This document shows positions 1 to 7,211 of a stretch of 12,789 nt of DNA, piece after piece. Within the stretch, counting starts at the first letter, position 1, and every line of letters starts with the position of its first letter. The stretch spans positions 1-12,789 of the forward strand of contig OMQZ01000013.1 in assembly GCA_900313355.1 (NCBI GenBank). The letters run 5' to 3'. The position numbers were made by a program, and so were the translations under genes. The DNA is from an uncultured Rhodospirillaceae bacterium (GTDB lineage Bacteria > Pseudomonadota > Alphaproteobacteria > RF32 > CAG-239). The notes beneath the pieces are model-generated. The model made no database searches, was not told where the DNA came from, and saw nothing but the letters and a program-made list of their open reading frames with translations.

Positions 1-191
1 TTTTGCCACGGCGTTAAGTTTTGATAAGCCTCACCTAAAAGTCGATTAAGCTTTGTGTTAAGACGTTTAATCTCCTTTTGAATGTCGACATCTTCTTCTT
101 TTGAGATTTGTTCAAGGTGAGCAATTTTTTCTTCAACCGCAACAATTTCTGTTTCAAAATCTAAGGTCGTCTCAGGTGTTTCTTGACTCAT
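1..191 (-). CDS. accA: Acetyl-CoA carboxylase carboxyltransferase subunit alpha, N-terminal part (cut by window edge)
   Basis: AccA is the alpha subunit of the carboxyltransferase that moves the carboxyl group from biotin-BCCP to acetyl-CoA, giving malonyl-CoA for fatty acid synthesis in the cytoplasm. Only the first 63 codons are in the window, reading leftward from an ATG at 191-189. They translate as a short polar leader, then LDFETEIVAVEEKIAHLEQI, a charged helical stretch, and YQNLTPWQ just before the edge. LDFE...I...E.KI..L followed by a second helix and an L(T/G).WQ motif is the standard AccA N-terminus; LTPWQ is the form I associate with alphaproteobacteria. An AAGAAGAG-like stretch lies upstream of the ATG. 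The gene is divergent from the membrane-protein/yejAB unit. The catalytic carboxyltransferase domain lies outside the window. It is an open partial gene at the edge, not a pseudogene as far as can be seen. Confidence 0.88.
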   Translation of the reverse strand, partial: MSQETPETTLDFETEIVAVEEKIAHLEQISKEEDVDIQKEIKRLNTKLNRLLGEAYQNLTPWQ

Positions 192-362
192 TGTTTTTCT
201 CTTCTTAAAGTTTCCGATTATTCACATTCATATCACTTTTTTTTAAAAAAGACAGAAATTATTTTGATAACTGTTGATTCTTTTTTCTAAACAATTGAAA
301 AGATAGGTAATATTAAGTAATGTAATAAAAAATCAGATATTCAAGATTATGTAAGGAGACTT
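192..362. promoter_or_regulatory. Divergent intergenic region between accA and the membrane-protein/yejAB unit
   Basis: This 171-base, very AT-rich spacer must hold the promoters of both divergent units. On the minus strand a possible extended -10 (TGATATGAA) lies at 235-227 for accA, without a good -35. On the plus strand TTGAAA at 295-300 followed 17 bases later by TAATGT at 318-323 is a weak candidate for the rightward unit. The T8A6 run around 237-250 is not a hairpin. No palindromic operator was found. The promoter assignments are guesses. Confidence 0.4.
353..359 (+). promoter_or_regulatory. Strong Shine-Dalgarno that decides a TTG start
   Basis: AAGGAGA lies 6 bases before a TTG at 366 and only 3 bases before another TTG at 363. 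There is no ATG nearby in frame before the first hydrophobic segment. The spacing favours 366; either choice changes the protein by one residue. Confidence 0.7.
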
Positions 363-365
363 TTG

Positions 366-1544
366 TTGTTAACGATTTTGTTTTGTGCCTCGTGTTTTTC
401 GTCGCTTATTTGGTTAATTTATGCAGGGCTTTTTGTGCATAATCGTTTCGCCACCGTTGATGTATCGTCGGTTGATGCATATACGCTGGCTCTTTATGTC
501 GGTTTGGTATTAATCCCGGTTTGGATTATTTTTCAAGTTTTCGGGTTTATCAATCAATATTTTAAAACAAAATCAACGGATAAAAAATTAGAACAACTTT
601 ATACGCAAATGAAAAAAAATCAAGACTACACGGATTTGGTCGTTCGTGTCATGCTTGATGCCGAACATGAAATAAAAGACGGATTTGTTGTCGGAAAATT
701 TGATGTTTTTGTTGCGGATATGAACGAAATTTTAGCCGATATTGCCCAAAGATCGAATGCGGCCTCAAGTGTGAAATTAACCGAACTTTGGTCAAGGGTT
801 AAAAACGGTGAGCGCTGGAGCATTGCAAAGGCGTTTATTGAAAGCGCAAAGGTTCATGGCGATTTTGAAGCGTATCTGAAAGACAAAGTTGCGCGCGATA
901 AGGTTTTCAGAGGAACGTTGCTGGAGTTTTGTGCGCGCTATCAAAATCTGACCAATATGCTCGAAAAACATGACAGAGACAGAGTGTTTATTACGATTTT
1001 GCAAACGGGTGTGATGGGAAAAGTTTATTCAATGTTAGCCCCGATTGTGATGCAGGACCAAGCAAAAGAAGAAACACCAGAAGAAGAGCCTGAGCAGGAA
1101 GAAAATTCGTTCGAGGCAGCAACGTCTATTCAAGAAATGGAAGCACCGCTTGATGAAAAAACGGATTCGATTTTCAAGCGCTTAAATCCGTTTTCGTTTA
1201 AGAAAAAAGAAAAAGATGTCGAGCCTGATTTTGAACAGCCTCAAAATGATGATGATGCATTCTTTTCAACATTAAAACAAAATATGGCACTAAATGAAGA
1301 AGAAAAAACAGAGCCGGTCTTTTCTTCAAAAGAAGAATATGACGAACCTCATTTTGAAATATCGCCGAACGCCGAAAAAAATGTAAATGAATTTTCATCA
1401 TCTGATATCAAACAATATCAGGAAACGAGTTTGCAAGCTTTCTTAAATGAACCGGTGTCTCCGCAAAAAGAAGAACCGCAAACAGAAGATGACAACAATT
1501 TGGCATATCCTTTTGGCGGATGGACGGATGCAAGTAATTCTTAA
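366..1544 (+). CDS. Unrecognised two-TM inner-membrane protein with a helical cytoplasmic domain and long acidic tail
   Basis: I do not recognise a family. The protein is about 392 aa from the TTG at 366. Residues about 2-25 and 42-66 are hydrophobic and look like two membrane helices. Residues about 70-230 are mostly helical and well mixed in composition, with a WSRVKNGERWSIAKAFIES segment near 143-161 and a hydrophobic FITILQTGVMGKVYSMLAPI segment near 209-228 that could be amphipathic. From about 231 to the end it is a low-complexity, strongly acidic, Glu/Asp/Asn/Ser-rich tail, probably disordered, broken by one basic patch (FKRLNPFSFKKKEK). The 3' end overlaps the start of yejA by 17 bases, so the two are translated from one transcript. 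A role in anchoring or regulating the peptide importer is an inference from position only. Other possibilities are a cell-envelope scaffold or an unrelated gene in a compact operon. Confidence 0.8.
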   Translation: MLTILFCASCFSSLIWLIYAGLFVHNRFATVDVSSVDAYTLALYVGLVLIPVWIIFQVFGFINQYFKTKSTDKKLEQLYTQMKKNQDYTDLVVRVMLDAEHEIKDGFVVGKFDVFVADMNEILADIAQRSNAASSVKLTELWSRVKNGERWSIAKAFIESAKVHGDFEAYLKDKVARDKVFRGTLLEFCARYQNLTNMLEKHDRDRVFITILQTGVMGKVYSMLAPIVMQDQAKEETPEEEPEQEENSFEAATSIQEMEAPLDEKTDSIFKRLNPFSFKKKEKDVEPDFEQPQNDDDAFFSTLKQNMALNEEEKTEPVFSSKEEYDEPHFEISPNAEKNVNEFSSSDIKQYQETSLQAFLNEPVSPQKEEPQTEDDNNLAYPFGGWTDASNS

Positions 1545-3321
1545 AGTATTCATCTCTGTTTTTTGTCTTTGGAGTGTGACAGCCGCCGCTTTTGACAACA
1601 AAATAGCGCTTTACGGCAAAGCAAAATACGAAGATGGCTTTAGCTCATTTTCTTATGTCAATCCCGATGCCGTAAAAGGCGGTAGGTTGGTTATGCCGGA
1701 ATACGGGGGCTTCGACAATTTTAATCCGTTTATTTTTAAGGGTTCTGCTTCAGGAACGGTTGCAGACTTGATATGGGATAGTTTGGGCTACTCCCCGATA
1801 GATGATATTTCGGTTGTTTATCCGCTCATTGCAAAAAAATTTGCACTCGGGAAAAATTACGTCGATTTTCTTTTAGACGAACGCGCAAAATTTGCAGATG
1901 GCAGCCCGATTTTAGCCGATGATGTTATATTCAGCTTTAACGTTTTGCTTTCAAAAGGCGCACCGATTTATAAAGTTTATTACGCGGATGTTGAAAAAGT
2001 TGAAAAAAAATCTGAAAGGCACGTGCGCTTTTATTTCAAGGAAAACAGCCAAAACAAAGAGTTACCCTTAATTTTAACGCAATTTAAAATCTTTGCGAAA
2101 AAAGACTGGGAAAACAGAGATTTTGCAAAGCCGAGCCTTCAAATCCCCTTGGGAGGAGGACCATACAAAATTAAAAGTTTTGAAGCAGGAAAATATATCG
2201 TTTTAGAGCGAGACAAAAACTATTGGGCGGCCGACTTGCCGACACGCAAAGGTTTTTATAATTTTGATGAAATCCGAATTGATTATTATCAGGATACGAC
2301 CGTAACACTTCAGGCCCTTTTTGCCGGAAACATTGATGTCAGAGAAGAATATATTGCTAAAATCTGGAAGGTTGGCTACGACAACGATTTGGTCAAATCC
2401 GGAAAAATCATCAAACAAGCCTTTGAACACCAAAATCCGGCTGTTTTACAACACTTTGCCATTAATTTACGGCGCGACAAATTCAAAGATAAACGCGTGC
2501 GTCGTGCGCTTGATTTAGCGTTTAATTTTGATTGGGCAAACGAAAAATTGTTTTACGGCGCATATCAAAGATTGCACAGCTATTTTACAAATACGGCCTT
2601 TGAAGCAAGCGGGCTCCCGCAAGGCAAAGAAAAACAGATTTTGGAAAAATATAAAGACCGCTTAGATGAAAGTGTTTTTACGACACCGTTTACTTTGCCG
2701 GACAATTCGAGTGCTGAAAAAATAAGACAAAACCTGAAAGATGCGGTTGCGCTGTTTGAAAAAGCCGGTTATCGGATTATAGACGGCAAAATGAGAAACA
2801 TAAAAACACTTGAGCCTTTTGAAGTCGAAATTTTAAGTAACTCGGCAAACGGTTCGACTTTTACGCGCGTGATGTTGCCGTTTATTGAAAATTTGAAAAA
2901 AATAGGTGTGAAAGCAACTTTTCGAAACTTGGAAGTCAATATTTTTAAAAATCGCATGGACAACTTTGATTATGATATGGCAATTATGTCCTATCGTATC
3001 AGTGCAATGCCCGGAAACGAGCTTAAAGATTTATATGGCAGTGCGGCAGCGAGCGTCAACGGCAGTTATAACATTATGGGAATTCAAAACGAGGTTGTCG
3101 ACGATTTGATCAGCGAAGTGATTAAAGCCGATTCCAAAGATGATTATGTCGCCTACCTGAAAGCATTAGACAGAGTTCTCTTAAATGAATATTATTTAAT
3201 TTTTCAATGGTATTCCCCCTATAACAGAGTGGGTTATGCCAATAAGTTCGGTATTCCGAAAACAGATGCTAAGGTCGGCTGGCAACCTTTGACATGGTGG
3301 ATAAAGGAGCTTGAAAAATGA
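1528..3321 (+). CDS. yejA: Periplasmic oligopeptide-binding protein YejA of an ABC importer
   Basis: This is a family 5 (SBP_bac_5) solute-binding protein of about 597 aa, the usual size for YejA. The E. coli YejABEF system imports oligopeptides and microcin C. I chose the ATG at 1528 because it begins a clean signal peptide (K6, a hydrophobic core, then TAAA before F22), with GGCGGA at 1515-1520 seven bases upstream. The longer frame from 1447 would place 27 polar residues before the signal. Mature landmarks shared with E. coli YejA are [10 protein letters not shown] (43-52), FDNFNPF (62-68), the KNYWAADLP...[10 protein letters not shown] block, [20 protein letters not shown], and a C-terminal LDRVLL(N)EYY..FQWY block. 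The gene overlaps the preceding membrane-protein gene by 17 bases and yejB by 4 bases (ATGA). Peptide import is known for the family; the exact ligand is not visible. Confidence 0.93.
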   Translation: MQVILKVFISVFCLWSVTAAAFDNKIALYGKAKYEDGFSSFSYVNPDAVKGGRLVMPEYGGFDNFNPFIFKGSASGTVADLIWDSLGYSPIDDISVVYPLIAKKFALGKNYVDFLLDERAKFADGSPILADDVIFSFNVLLSKGAPIYKVYYADVEKVEKKSERHVRFYFKENSQNKELPLILTQFKIFAKKDWENRDFAKPSLQIPLGGGPYKIKSFEAGKYIVLERDKNYWAADLPTRKGFYNFDEIRIDYYQDTTVTLQALFAGNIDVREEYIAKIWKVGYDNDLVKSGKIIKQAFEHQNPAVLQHFAINLRRDKFKDKRVRRALDLAFNFDWANEKLFYGAYQRLHSYFTNTAFEASGLPQGKEKQILEKYKDRLDESVFTTPFTLPDNSSAEKIRQNLKDAVALFEKAGYRIIDGKMRNIKTLEPFEVEILSNSANGSTFTRVMLPFIENLKKIGVKATFRNLEVNIFKNRMDNFDYDMAIMSYRISAMPGNELKDLYGSAAASVNGSYNIMGIQNEVVDDLISEVIKADSKDDYVAYLKALDRVLLNEYYLIFQWYSPYNRVGYANKFGIPKTDAKVGWQPLTWWIKELEK

Positions 3322-4391
3322 GAAATTATATCATCAGGCGTTTATTGCTTATTCCGCTCACTTTGCTTGGAATTTTAATCATCAATTTTGCAATTATCCA
3401 GCTTGCACCCGGAGGACCTGTTGAATATATTTTGGCAAAATATCAGGGAATGAACACCGACTCAAAAGCACAATTCACATCAACCGCCCAAGTTCAAAAT
3501 TCGTCTCAGACAAATAAATACCAAGGCTCACAAGGTGTTCCGCAAGATTTGGTCGAAGAACTGAACAGACAATTCGGTTTTGATAAACCTTGGCATATAA
3601 GGTTTTTCAAAATGATTAAAGACTATGCCAAATTTGATTTTGGAAAAAGTTATTATAAGGACAAAACTGTTTTAGCTTTAATCGTTGAGCGTATGCCTGT
3701 TTCGATTTCTTTAGGGCTTTGGTCAACACTGATTATATATTTGATTTCGATACCGCTCGGTATAAAAAAAGCCTTATATGACGGAAAAAAATTTGATGTT
3801 TTCTCAACAGTTGCGATCATTATCGGTTCGGCTATTCCGGTGTTTTTGTTCGCCGTATTTTTGATTGTGTTCTTTGCCGGCGGAACGTATTTCCAGTGGT
3901 TCCCGCTTCGAGGCTTAACCTCGGATAATTTTGAAGCACTTTCAATGTTTGGAAAAATCAAAGATTATTTTTGGCATATTGCTTTGCCTGTTTTTTCAAT
4001 TGTCATCGGCGGATTTGCAACGTTGACGATGCTGACCAAAAACTCGTTTTTGGATGAAATCAGTAAGCAGTACATTTTAACGGCACGCGCCAAAGGCTTA
4101 AGCGAAAAAGACATTTTGTATAAACACGTTTTCAGAAATGCGATGCTCATCATTATCGCAGGTTTTCCTTCGCTTTTAATTAAAATGCTCTTTACGGGTT
4201 CTGTTTTAATAGAAGTCGTGTTTTCGTTAAACGGGCTCGGGCTTCTGGGCTATGAGGCCATTATGACGCGTGATTATCCCGTTATTTTCGGCACGCTCTA
4301 CATCTTTGCCTTGCTCGGTTTAGTCTTAAAACTTTTAAGTGATATCACTTATTGTTTGGTTGATCCGCGTATCAATTTTGATAAAATTTAA
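3318..4391 (+). CDS. yejB: Peptide ABC transporter permease YejB
   Basis: This is an inner-membrane permease of the DppB/OppB family, 357 aa against about 364 for E. coli YejB. It starts at an ATG overlapping the yejA stop (ATGA, 3318-3321), with AAGGAG at 3304-3309, so translation is coupled. The N-terminus [20 protein letters not shown] is the first TM helix, followed by [12 protein letters not shown], a typical DppB/YejB signature. The periplasmic segment with [23 protein letters not shown] leads into [23 protein letters not shown]. The ATPase-contacting EAA loop is [20 protein letters not shown]. The end, [13 protein letters not shown], matches the family C-terminus. It would form a heterodimer with YejE and be driven by YejF, but neither follows: the next gene is convergent. 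Confidence 0.94.
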   Translation: MRNYIIRRLLLIPLTLLGILIINFAIIQLAPGGPVEYILAKYQGMNTDSKAQFTSTAQVQNSSQTNKYQGSQGVPQDLVEELNRQFGFDKPWHIRFFKMIKDYAKFDFGKSYYKDKTVLALIVERMPVSISLGLWSTLIIYLISIPLGIKKALYDGKKFDVFSTVAIIIGSAIPVFLFAVFLIVFFAGGTYFQWFPLRGLTSDNFEALSMFGKIKDYFWHIALPVFSIVIGGFATLTMLTKNSFLDEISKQYILTARAKGLSEKDILYKHVFRNAMLIIIAGFPSLLIKMLFTGSVLIEVVFSLNGLGLLGYEAIMTRDYPVIFGTLYIFALLGLVLKLLSDITYCLVDPRINFDKI

Positions 4392-4416
4392 ATCAGCCGA
4401 AGCTTAAAAAATAAAC

Positions 4417-5385
4417 TTAAAGTCGTTCAATTTCGCGCGCTGCATCGACAGCCGCATTGAGTGATGAACTCGGCATAAATTTCAAATAACGCAAATCAAG
4501 CGGCACGGCATATCGATTTTCATATAAAGCATGAATAAAACGATAGTGCTTTTTAGTCAGCCAGCTTTGTCCCTCAAAAACAAAAACAGGTTTGTTCGTT
4601 CCGCATGCCTCGGATGCCATCGAAACAGAATCACCTGTTACGATAATGTTATCAGCGCAAGCTAAATAACCCAAATAAGGATTTTCGCTTTTATCGCCCC
4701 ACAAAAAAGTATGCATAGGAATATCTTTTAAGGCATCAAGAATAAGTTTTTGGGCTTCTTCACCGGTTCTGCGCGAAGTCGTGAGCAAAACAGCCCCACC
4801 CGTTTTTTTCTTGAAATCGACAATCTTTGAAGCCAGATTGCGCGCATTTTCTATCGTAAAGGGACGATCTTTGATGGCCCCGCCGATAATGACGGCTGTC
4901 AATGGCTTTGGTAGATCCTTAAAAGTATCTTTCCATTTTTCTTTTGCCTGAAGCAAAACATCAGATGTGACACGGTGAGGTGCGCCGATTAAATATCTGA
5001 AATTTTGATGAAACGGTTTGTCTTTGTCATGTTCGGGCAATAAAACAAGCGAAAACTCATCAAGTCCGGATTCGCCGGGGTGCATAATCTGAATAAGTTT
5101 CGTTTGCGGATTGTTCTTTTTAATGTAGCGTGCAACAGGAACAGTACGCCTGCTGATTGATAAAACCATATCAGGCCATGGGGCATGAAACGCTTTTTTA
5201 GATTCGCTTGTGAGCCCGATAAGCGTTTTGCTTCGCACAAAGTTGGGAAGCCCCGAAAGCTTTGTGTAATCAATCGGCTTTTCAACGATATCAAAATGTT
5301 CATGATTTAAGTGTTGGGCAATTCCGCGTGCCTGTCCGACACTTCCCATGCGGTTATCAATCAAAATCCATAAAACTTTTTTCAT
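4417..5385 (-). CDS. ELM1 / DUF1022 family protein (GT-B-like fold, function unknown in bacteria)
   Basis: About 322 aa from the ATG at 5385; a TTG at 5397 would add four residues but leaves the GGAG at 5395-5392 inside the gene. The family is named after plant ELM1, a mitochondrial fission factor that helps recruit the dynamin DRP3A; the bacterial members, common in alphaproteobacteria, have no firmly known role. Visible features: N-terminal beta strand and glycine turn (VLWILIDNRMGSVGQARG, 4-21), SISRRTVPVARYIKK (76-90), HPG (102-104), LLPEHD (115-120), IIGGA (166-170), TTSRRTGEE (202-210), and the family signature VTGDSVSMASEACGTNKPV (249-267). The two-lobed pattern resembles GT-B glycosyltransferases, so a nucleotide-sugar or related ligand is possible. 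No signal peptide or TM segment is seen, so it is probably cytosolic. It is convergent with yejB (25-base gap) and divergent from the small exported protein gene. Confidence 0.87.
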   Translation of the reverse strand: MKKVLWILIDNRMGSVGQARGIAQHLNHEHFDIVEKPIDYTKLSGLPNFVRSKTLIGLTSESKKAFHAPWPDMVLSISRRTVPVARYIKKNNPQTKLIQIMHPGESGLDEFSLVLLPEHDKDKPFHQNFRYLIGAPHRVTSDVLLQAKEKWKDTFKDLPKPLTAVIIGGAIKDRPFTIENARNLASKIVDFKKKTGGAVLLTTSRRTGEEAQKLILDALKDIPMHTFLWGDKSENPYLGYLACADNIIVTGDSVSMASEACGTNKPVFVFEGQSWLTKKHYRFIHALYENRYAVPLDLRYLKFMPSSSLNAAVDAAREIERL

Positions 5386-5391
5386 GACCAT

Positions 5392-5395
5392 CTCC
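5392..5395 (-). promoter_or_regulatory. Shine-Dalgarno deciding the ELM1-family start
   Basis: On the minus strand GGAG lies six bases before the ATG at 5385. This supports the ATG over the upstream in-frame TTG at 5397 and over the ATG two codons earlier. Confidence 0.7.
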
Positions 5396-5428
5396 AATTC
5401 TCAAATTTTGTTACAGTTTATTACAAAG

Positions 5429-5457
5429 TTTTTAAAGTTTCAAGAAAATTATGACAA
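5429..5457 (-). promoter_or_regulatory. Possible sigma70-type promoter of the ELM1-family gene
   Basis: On the minus strand TTGTCA (5457-5452) is followed after 17 bases by TAAAAA (5434-5429). An alternative pair, TTGAAA (5443-5438) with TAAACT (5420-5415), also has a 17-base spacer. Either would transcribe the ELM1-family gene. The matches are partial and the region is AT-rich, so this is a weak call. Confidence 0.35.
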
Positions 5458-5476
5458 GCAAAAGAAAAAAATCGAC

Positions 5477-5504
5477 TTTAAATCAGCCGTCAATAAAATA
5501 TAAT
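5477..5504 (+). promoter_or_regulatory. Possible sigma70-type promoter of the small exported protein gene
   Basis: A perfect TATAAT at 5499-5504 sits 16 bases after TTTAAA (5477-5482), which matches four of six -35 positions. The start site would fall near 5511, right at the ribosome binding site, giving a very short leader. That shortness lowers confidence. Confidence 0.35.
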
Positions 5505-5522
5505 AATCAACGGGAGAAAACA

Positions 5523-5825
5523 ATGAAATACATTTTTCTTTTATCACTTTTGCTGCTGACATCACCGATTATGGCTCAAGATTATCCATCATCCGAGAAA
5601 GATGCCGTCTATTTGGCAACGCTGAAAGCTGTTTTGGATTATAAAATGAATGATACTGAAAATATAAAACAGCTTGATAAACTCAGAAAAGATGAAAAGT
5701 TTAATCAAAAACTTCAAGAAATGCTCGAAGATTTAGACAATAAAAAACGAAGCTCTCGAAAAGATAAAAGAGTTTACGAGCTCTTAATCAGAGCCGGAAA
5801 GAATGTATATAATGTTCTTGATTAA
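5523..5825 (+). CDS. Small exported protein of unknown function
   Basis: I do not recognise this 100-aa protein. The ATG at 5523 is chosen because GGGAG (5512-5516) lies six bases upstream and a clean signal peptide starts here: MKYIFLLSLLLLTSPIMA followed by QDYPSS, with likely cleavage after MA (residue 18). The same frame is open upstream to 5451, but that adds 24 polar residues before the signal. The mature part, about 82 residues, is highly charged and predicted helical (QLDKLRKDEKFNQKLQEMLEDL and a Lys/Arg-rich stretch), without cysteines. It is probably periplasmic. The gene is divergent from the ELM1-family gene and about 65 bases ahead of a lipoprotein gene on the same strand. Any shared function is not established. 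Confidence 0.72.
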   Translation: MKYIFLLSLLLLTSPIMAQDYPSSEKDAVYLATLKAVLDYKMNDTENIKQLDKLRKDEKFNQKLQEMLEDLDNKKRSSRKDKRVYELLIRAGKNVYNVLD

Positions 5826-5845
5826 CATTTTATTTAACTCTCTGA

Positions 5846-5854
5846 TGCTAGAAT
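5846..5854 (+). promoter_or_regulatory. Extended -10 promoter element before the lipoprotein gene
   Basis: TGCTAGAAT fits the extended -10 pattern TGnTATAAT with one mismatch in the hexamer. No good -35 is seen 17 bases upstream, as is usual for extended -10 promoters. Transcription would start near 5861, giving a leader of about 30 bases. Confidence 0.42.
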
Positions 5855-5888
5855 AAAGCAAAATTGTATCCACAGCGAAAAGGCAACG

Positions 5889-6212
5889 ATGATGAAAAAA
5901 ACAATATTTATATTACCGCTTATGTTTTTGATGATCTCATGCGCATCAAACAACAATCAGATACAGGTCAAAGAAGAAAATTATATTTCTGAGGCGGATA
6001 TGAGGCGTTACCGCGATAACATTGTCGAAAAAAGACGCGGACCGTCTTATGTTTCCTACGAATATAAAGATGTTCGCATTGATGAGATAACACCTCTTGC
6101 AACAAACTATTGCAAACAAAAAAATCAAAACAACAGAGCCCATCTTCGCGAAATTATCATGCGTGAAAACCATTTAAGGCTTGCAACATTTGATTGTGTG
6201 CCCTTGCAATAG
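5889..6212 (+). CDS. Small lipoprotein of unknown function
   Basis: About 107 aa from the first of two tandem ATGs (5889 and 5892); AAAAGG at 5878-5883 suits either. The N-terminus is MMKK, a hydrophobic core, then LMISC with C18 as the probable lipidated cysteine, so the protein should be membrane-anchored after signal peptidase II cleavage. C18 is followed by A and S, with no Asp at +2, which by the E. coli rule favours the outer membrane. The mature part has a polar linker (about 20-35), a charged region, and a C-terminal ATNYCKQKNQ...LRLATFDC segment with two further cysteines (C75 and C103) that could form a disulfide. The pattern of an early Cys, a helix and a closing ATF-C strand recurs in small alphaproteobacterial lipoproteins, but I cannot name a family. 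Confidence 0.75.
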   Translation: MMKKTIFILPLMFLMISCASNNNQIQVKEENYISEADMRRYRDNIVEKRRGPSYVSYEYKDVRIDEITPLATNYCKQKNQNNRAHLREIIMRENHLRLATFDCVPLQ

Positions 6213-6232
6213 AAAAACAAATTTCCTATATA
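6201..6232 (+). promoter_or_regulatory. Probable RpoH (sigma32) heat-shock promoter of the J-protein gene
   Basis: CCCTTGCAA at 6201-6209 contains the CTTG core of a sigma32 -35 element. CCTATAT at 6225-6231 matches the alphaproteobacterial -10 pattern CYTATNT, with 18 bases between CTTG and this element. Against the E. coli pattern (CTTGAAA and CCCCATNTA) it is also a good partial match. The -35 lies inside the last codons of the lipoprotein gene, whose TAG is at 6210-6212. A sigma32 promoter is expected for a DnaJ-type gene. The predicted start site is near 6238-6240. Confidence 0.62.
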
Positions 6233-6234
6233 AA

Positions 6235-6262
6235 CCTTTAAACAATAGTTTATTTTTAAAGG
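6235..6262 (+). repeat. Inverted repeat overlapping the ribosome binding site of the J-protein gene
   Basis: CCTTTAAA (6235-6242) and TTTAAAGG (6255-6262) are perfect reverse complements with a 12-base loop. The right arm contains the AAAGG Shine-Dalgarno, which lies 10 bases before the ATG at 6273. Inside lies a competing small hairpin, TAAAC-AATA-GTTTA (6239-6252), which would leave the SD free. In RNA this could work as a temperature-sensitive switch, but the AT-rich context makes chance possible and the predicted start site falls within the left arm. Confidence 0.45.
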
Positions 6263-6272
6263 CTTTTGAAAA

Positions 6273-7211
6273 ATGAAAAACTTGTATGATATTTTAGGTG
6301 TGTCAAAATCGGCAACTGATGCCGAAATCAAGTCAGCATATCGTAAATTGGCGCGCAAATATCATCCGGATTTAAATAAAGATGATAAAAACGCGGCAGA
6401 AAAATTTAAAGAAGTTTCATCTGCTTATGAAATTTTGGGCGATAAAGAAAAAAAGAAAAAATATGATGCCGGCGAAATAAACGAAGAGGGAAAACCGACG
6501 GGATTCGGCGCCGGTTTTCCAGGCTCTTCCAATCCGTTTGGCGATGGCGCATATCAAACATATTCTTCTTCTAATCCGTTTGGGGCGGAAGGCTTTGATT
6601 TTTCTTCCATTTTCGGTGATGACATTATGAGCGCGTTTTCAAAAGCCGGAAGAAAAAGAAGCTCGCAGTCTTATTCAAATCCGTTCGGCAATCAATCACC
6701 CAAAGGCCAAGACGTTTCATACACTTTAGATGTTGACTTTTTAGATGTTGCCAAGGGTGCCGAAAAAAAAGTAAACATTAACGGAAAGATGTTGAACGTG
6801 AAAATTCCGGCAGGTTTTGAAGACGGACAAACCTTGCGCTTGAAAGGTATGGGATCACCGAGTGCTTATGGCGGAGAAAATGGTGATGTTTTAATTTTGA
6901 TTCATGTGTTGGAGCATCCTTATTTCAAACTTGAAGGAACAAATATTTTGCTTGATTTACCGATCTCATTTAAGGAGGCTGTTCTTGGGGCTAAAATAAC
7001 CGTGCCGACATTAACGGGAAAGGTCAAAGTAACGGTGCCGCCTTATTCTTCAAGCGGTGAAAAATTACGCTTGAAAGGAAAAGGAATTAATGCAAAAAAC
7101 AAAACGGGTGATGAAATCATCACCTTAAAAATCATGGCGCCGCAAGAACACAATAAAGTTTTGGAACAAGTTTTATCTGAGATGGGTGATGTGCCGAAAA
7201 GGAACTTTTAA
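6273..7211 (+). CDS. DnaJ/CbpA-type J-domain cochaperone without zinc finger
   Basis: A class B Hsp40 of 312 aa: it stimulates the ATPase of DnaK and delivers unfolded clients in the cytoplasm. The J domain is residues 1-66, starting [20 protein letters not shown], with the essential HPD at 31-33. A Gly/Phe-rich linker spans about 75-145 and has three SNPFG units (86-90, 100-104, 135-139) and a DFSSIFGD segment. The C-terminal substrate-binding domains are about 148-215 (with [17 protein letters not shown]) and 220-290 ([20 protein letters not shown], then [10 protein letters not shown]). There are no CxxCxGxG repeats, so it is CbpA-like rather than DnaJ proper, which needs four of them. The length is typical of CbpA. 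It has a likely heat-shock promoter just upstream and shares its stop with the start of the next gene (TAATG). Confidence 0.93.
   Translation: MKNLYDILGVSKSATDAEIKSAYRKLARKYHPDLNKDDKNAAEKFKEVSSAYEILGDKEKKKKYDAGEINEEGKPTGFGAGFPGSSNPFGDGAYQTYSSSNPFGAEGFDFSSIFGDDIMSAFSKAGRKRSSQSYSNPFGNQSPKGQDVSYTLDVDFLDVAKGAEKKVNINGKMLNVKIPAGFEDGQTLRLKGMGSPSAYGGENGDVLILIHVLEHPYFKLEGTNILLDLPISFKEAVLGAKITVPTLTGKVKVTVPPYSSSGEKLRLKGKGINAKNKTGDEIITLKIMAPQEHNKVLEQVLSEMGDVPKRNF

Noticed and set aside
237..250. T8A6 tract as a terminator or hairpin
   Set aside because: It is a simple AT run between divergent genes, where no transcript should end.
1060..1500. Acidic tail as a sign of frameshift or degraded gene
   Set aside because: The frame stays open to a stop just after the yejA start, and codon use resembles the rest of the gene, so a disordered tail is the simpler reading.
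1447..1527. Upstream extension of yejA to an ATG at 1447
   Set aside because: It would add 27 mostly basic and polar residues before a clear signal peptide, and it lies inside the acidic tail of the preceding gene in another frame.
3653..3961. Open frame of about 100 codons on the minus strand inside yejB
   Set aside because: It is antisense to a strongly conserved gene and has no recognisable protein features. Other minus-strand frames inside yejA, the adaptor and the pump gene were rejected for the same reason.
4392..4416. Possible bidirectional terminator between yejB and the ELM1-family gene
   Set aside because: Only short AT-rich complementarity around TTTA/TAAA is present; no GC-containing stem with a T run was found.
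4989..5303. Open frame of about 104 codons on the same strand inside the ELM1-family gene
   Set aside because: It is a second frame of a gene with clear family motifs and has no independent support.
5451..5522. Upstream extension of the small exported protein to an ATG at 5451
   Set aside because: The added 24 residues are polar and precede a good signal peptide, and the SD at 5512-5516 fits only the ATG at 5523.
5822..5837. Two TTAA sites resembling a CtrA box
   Set aside because: The gap is eight bases rather than the seven of the TTAA-N7-TTAA pattern, and the region is AT-rich.
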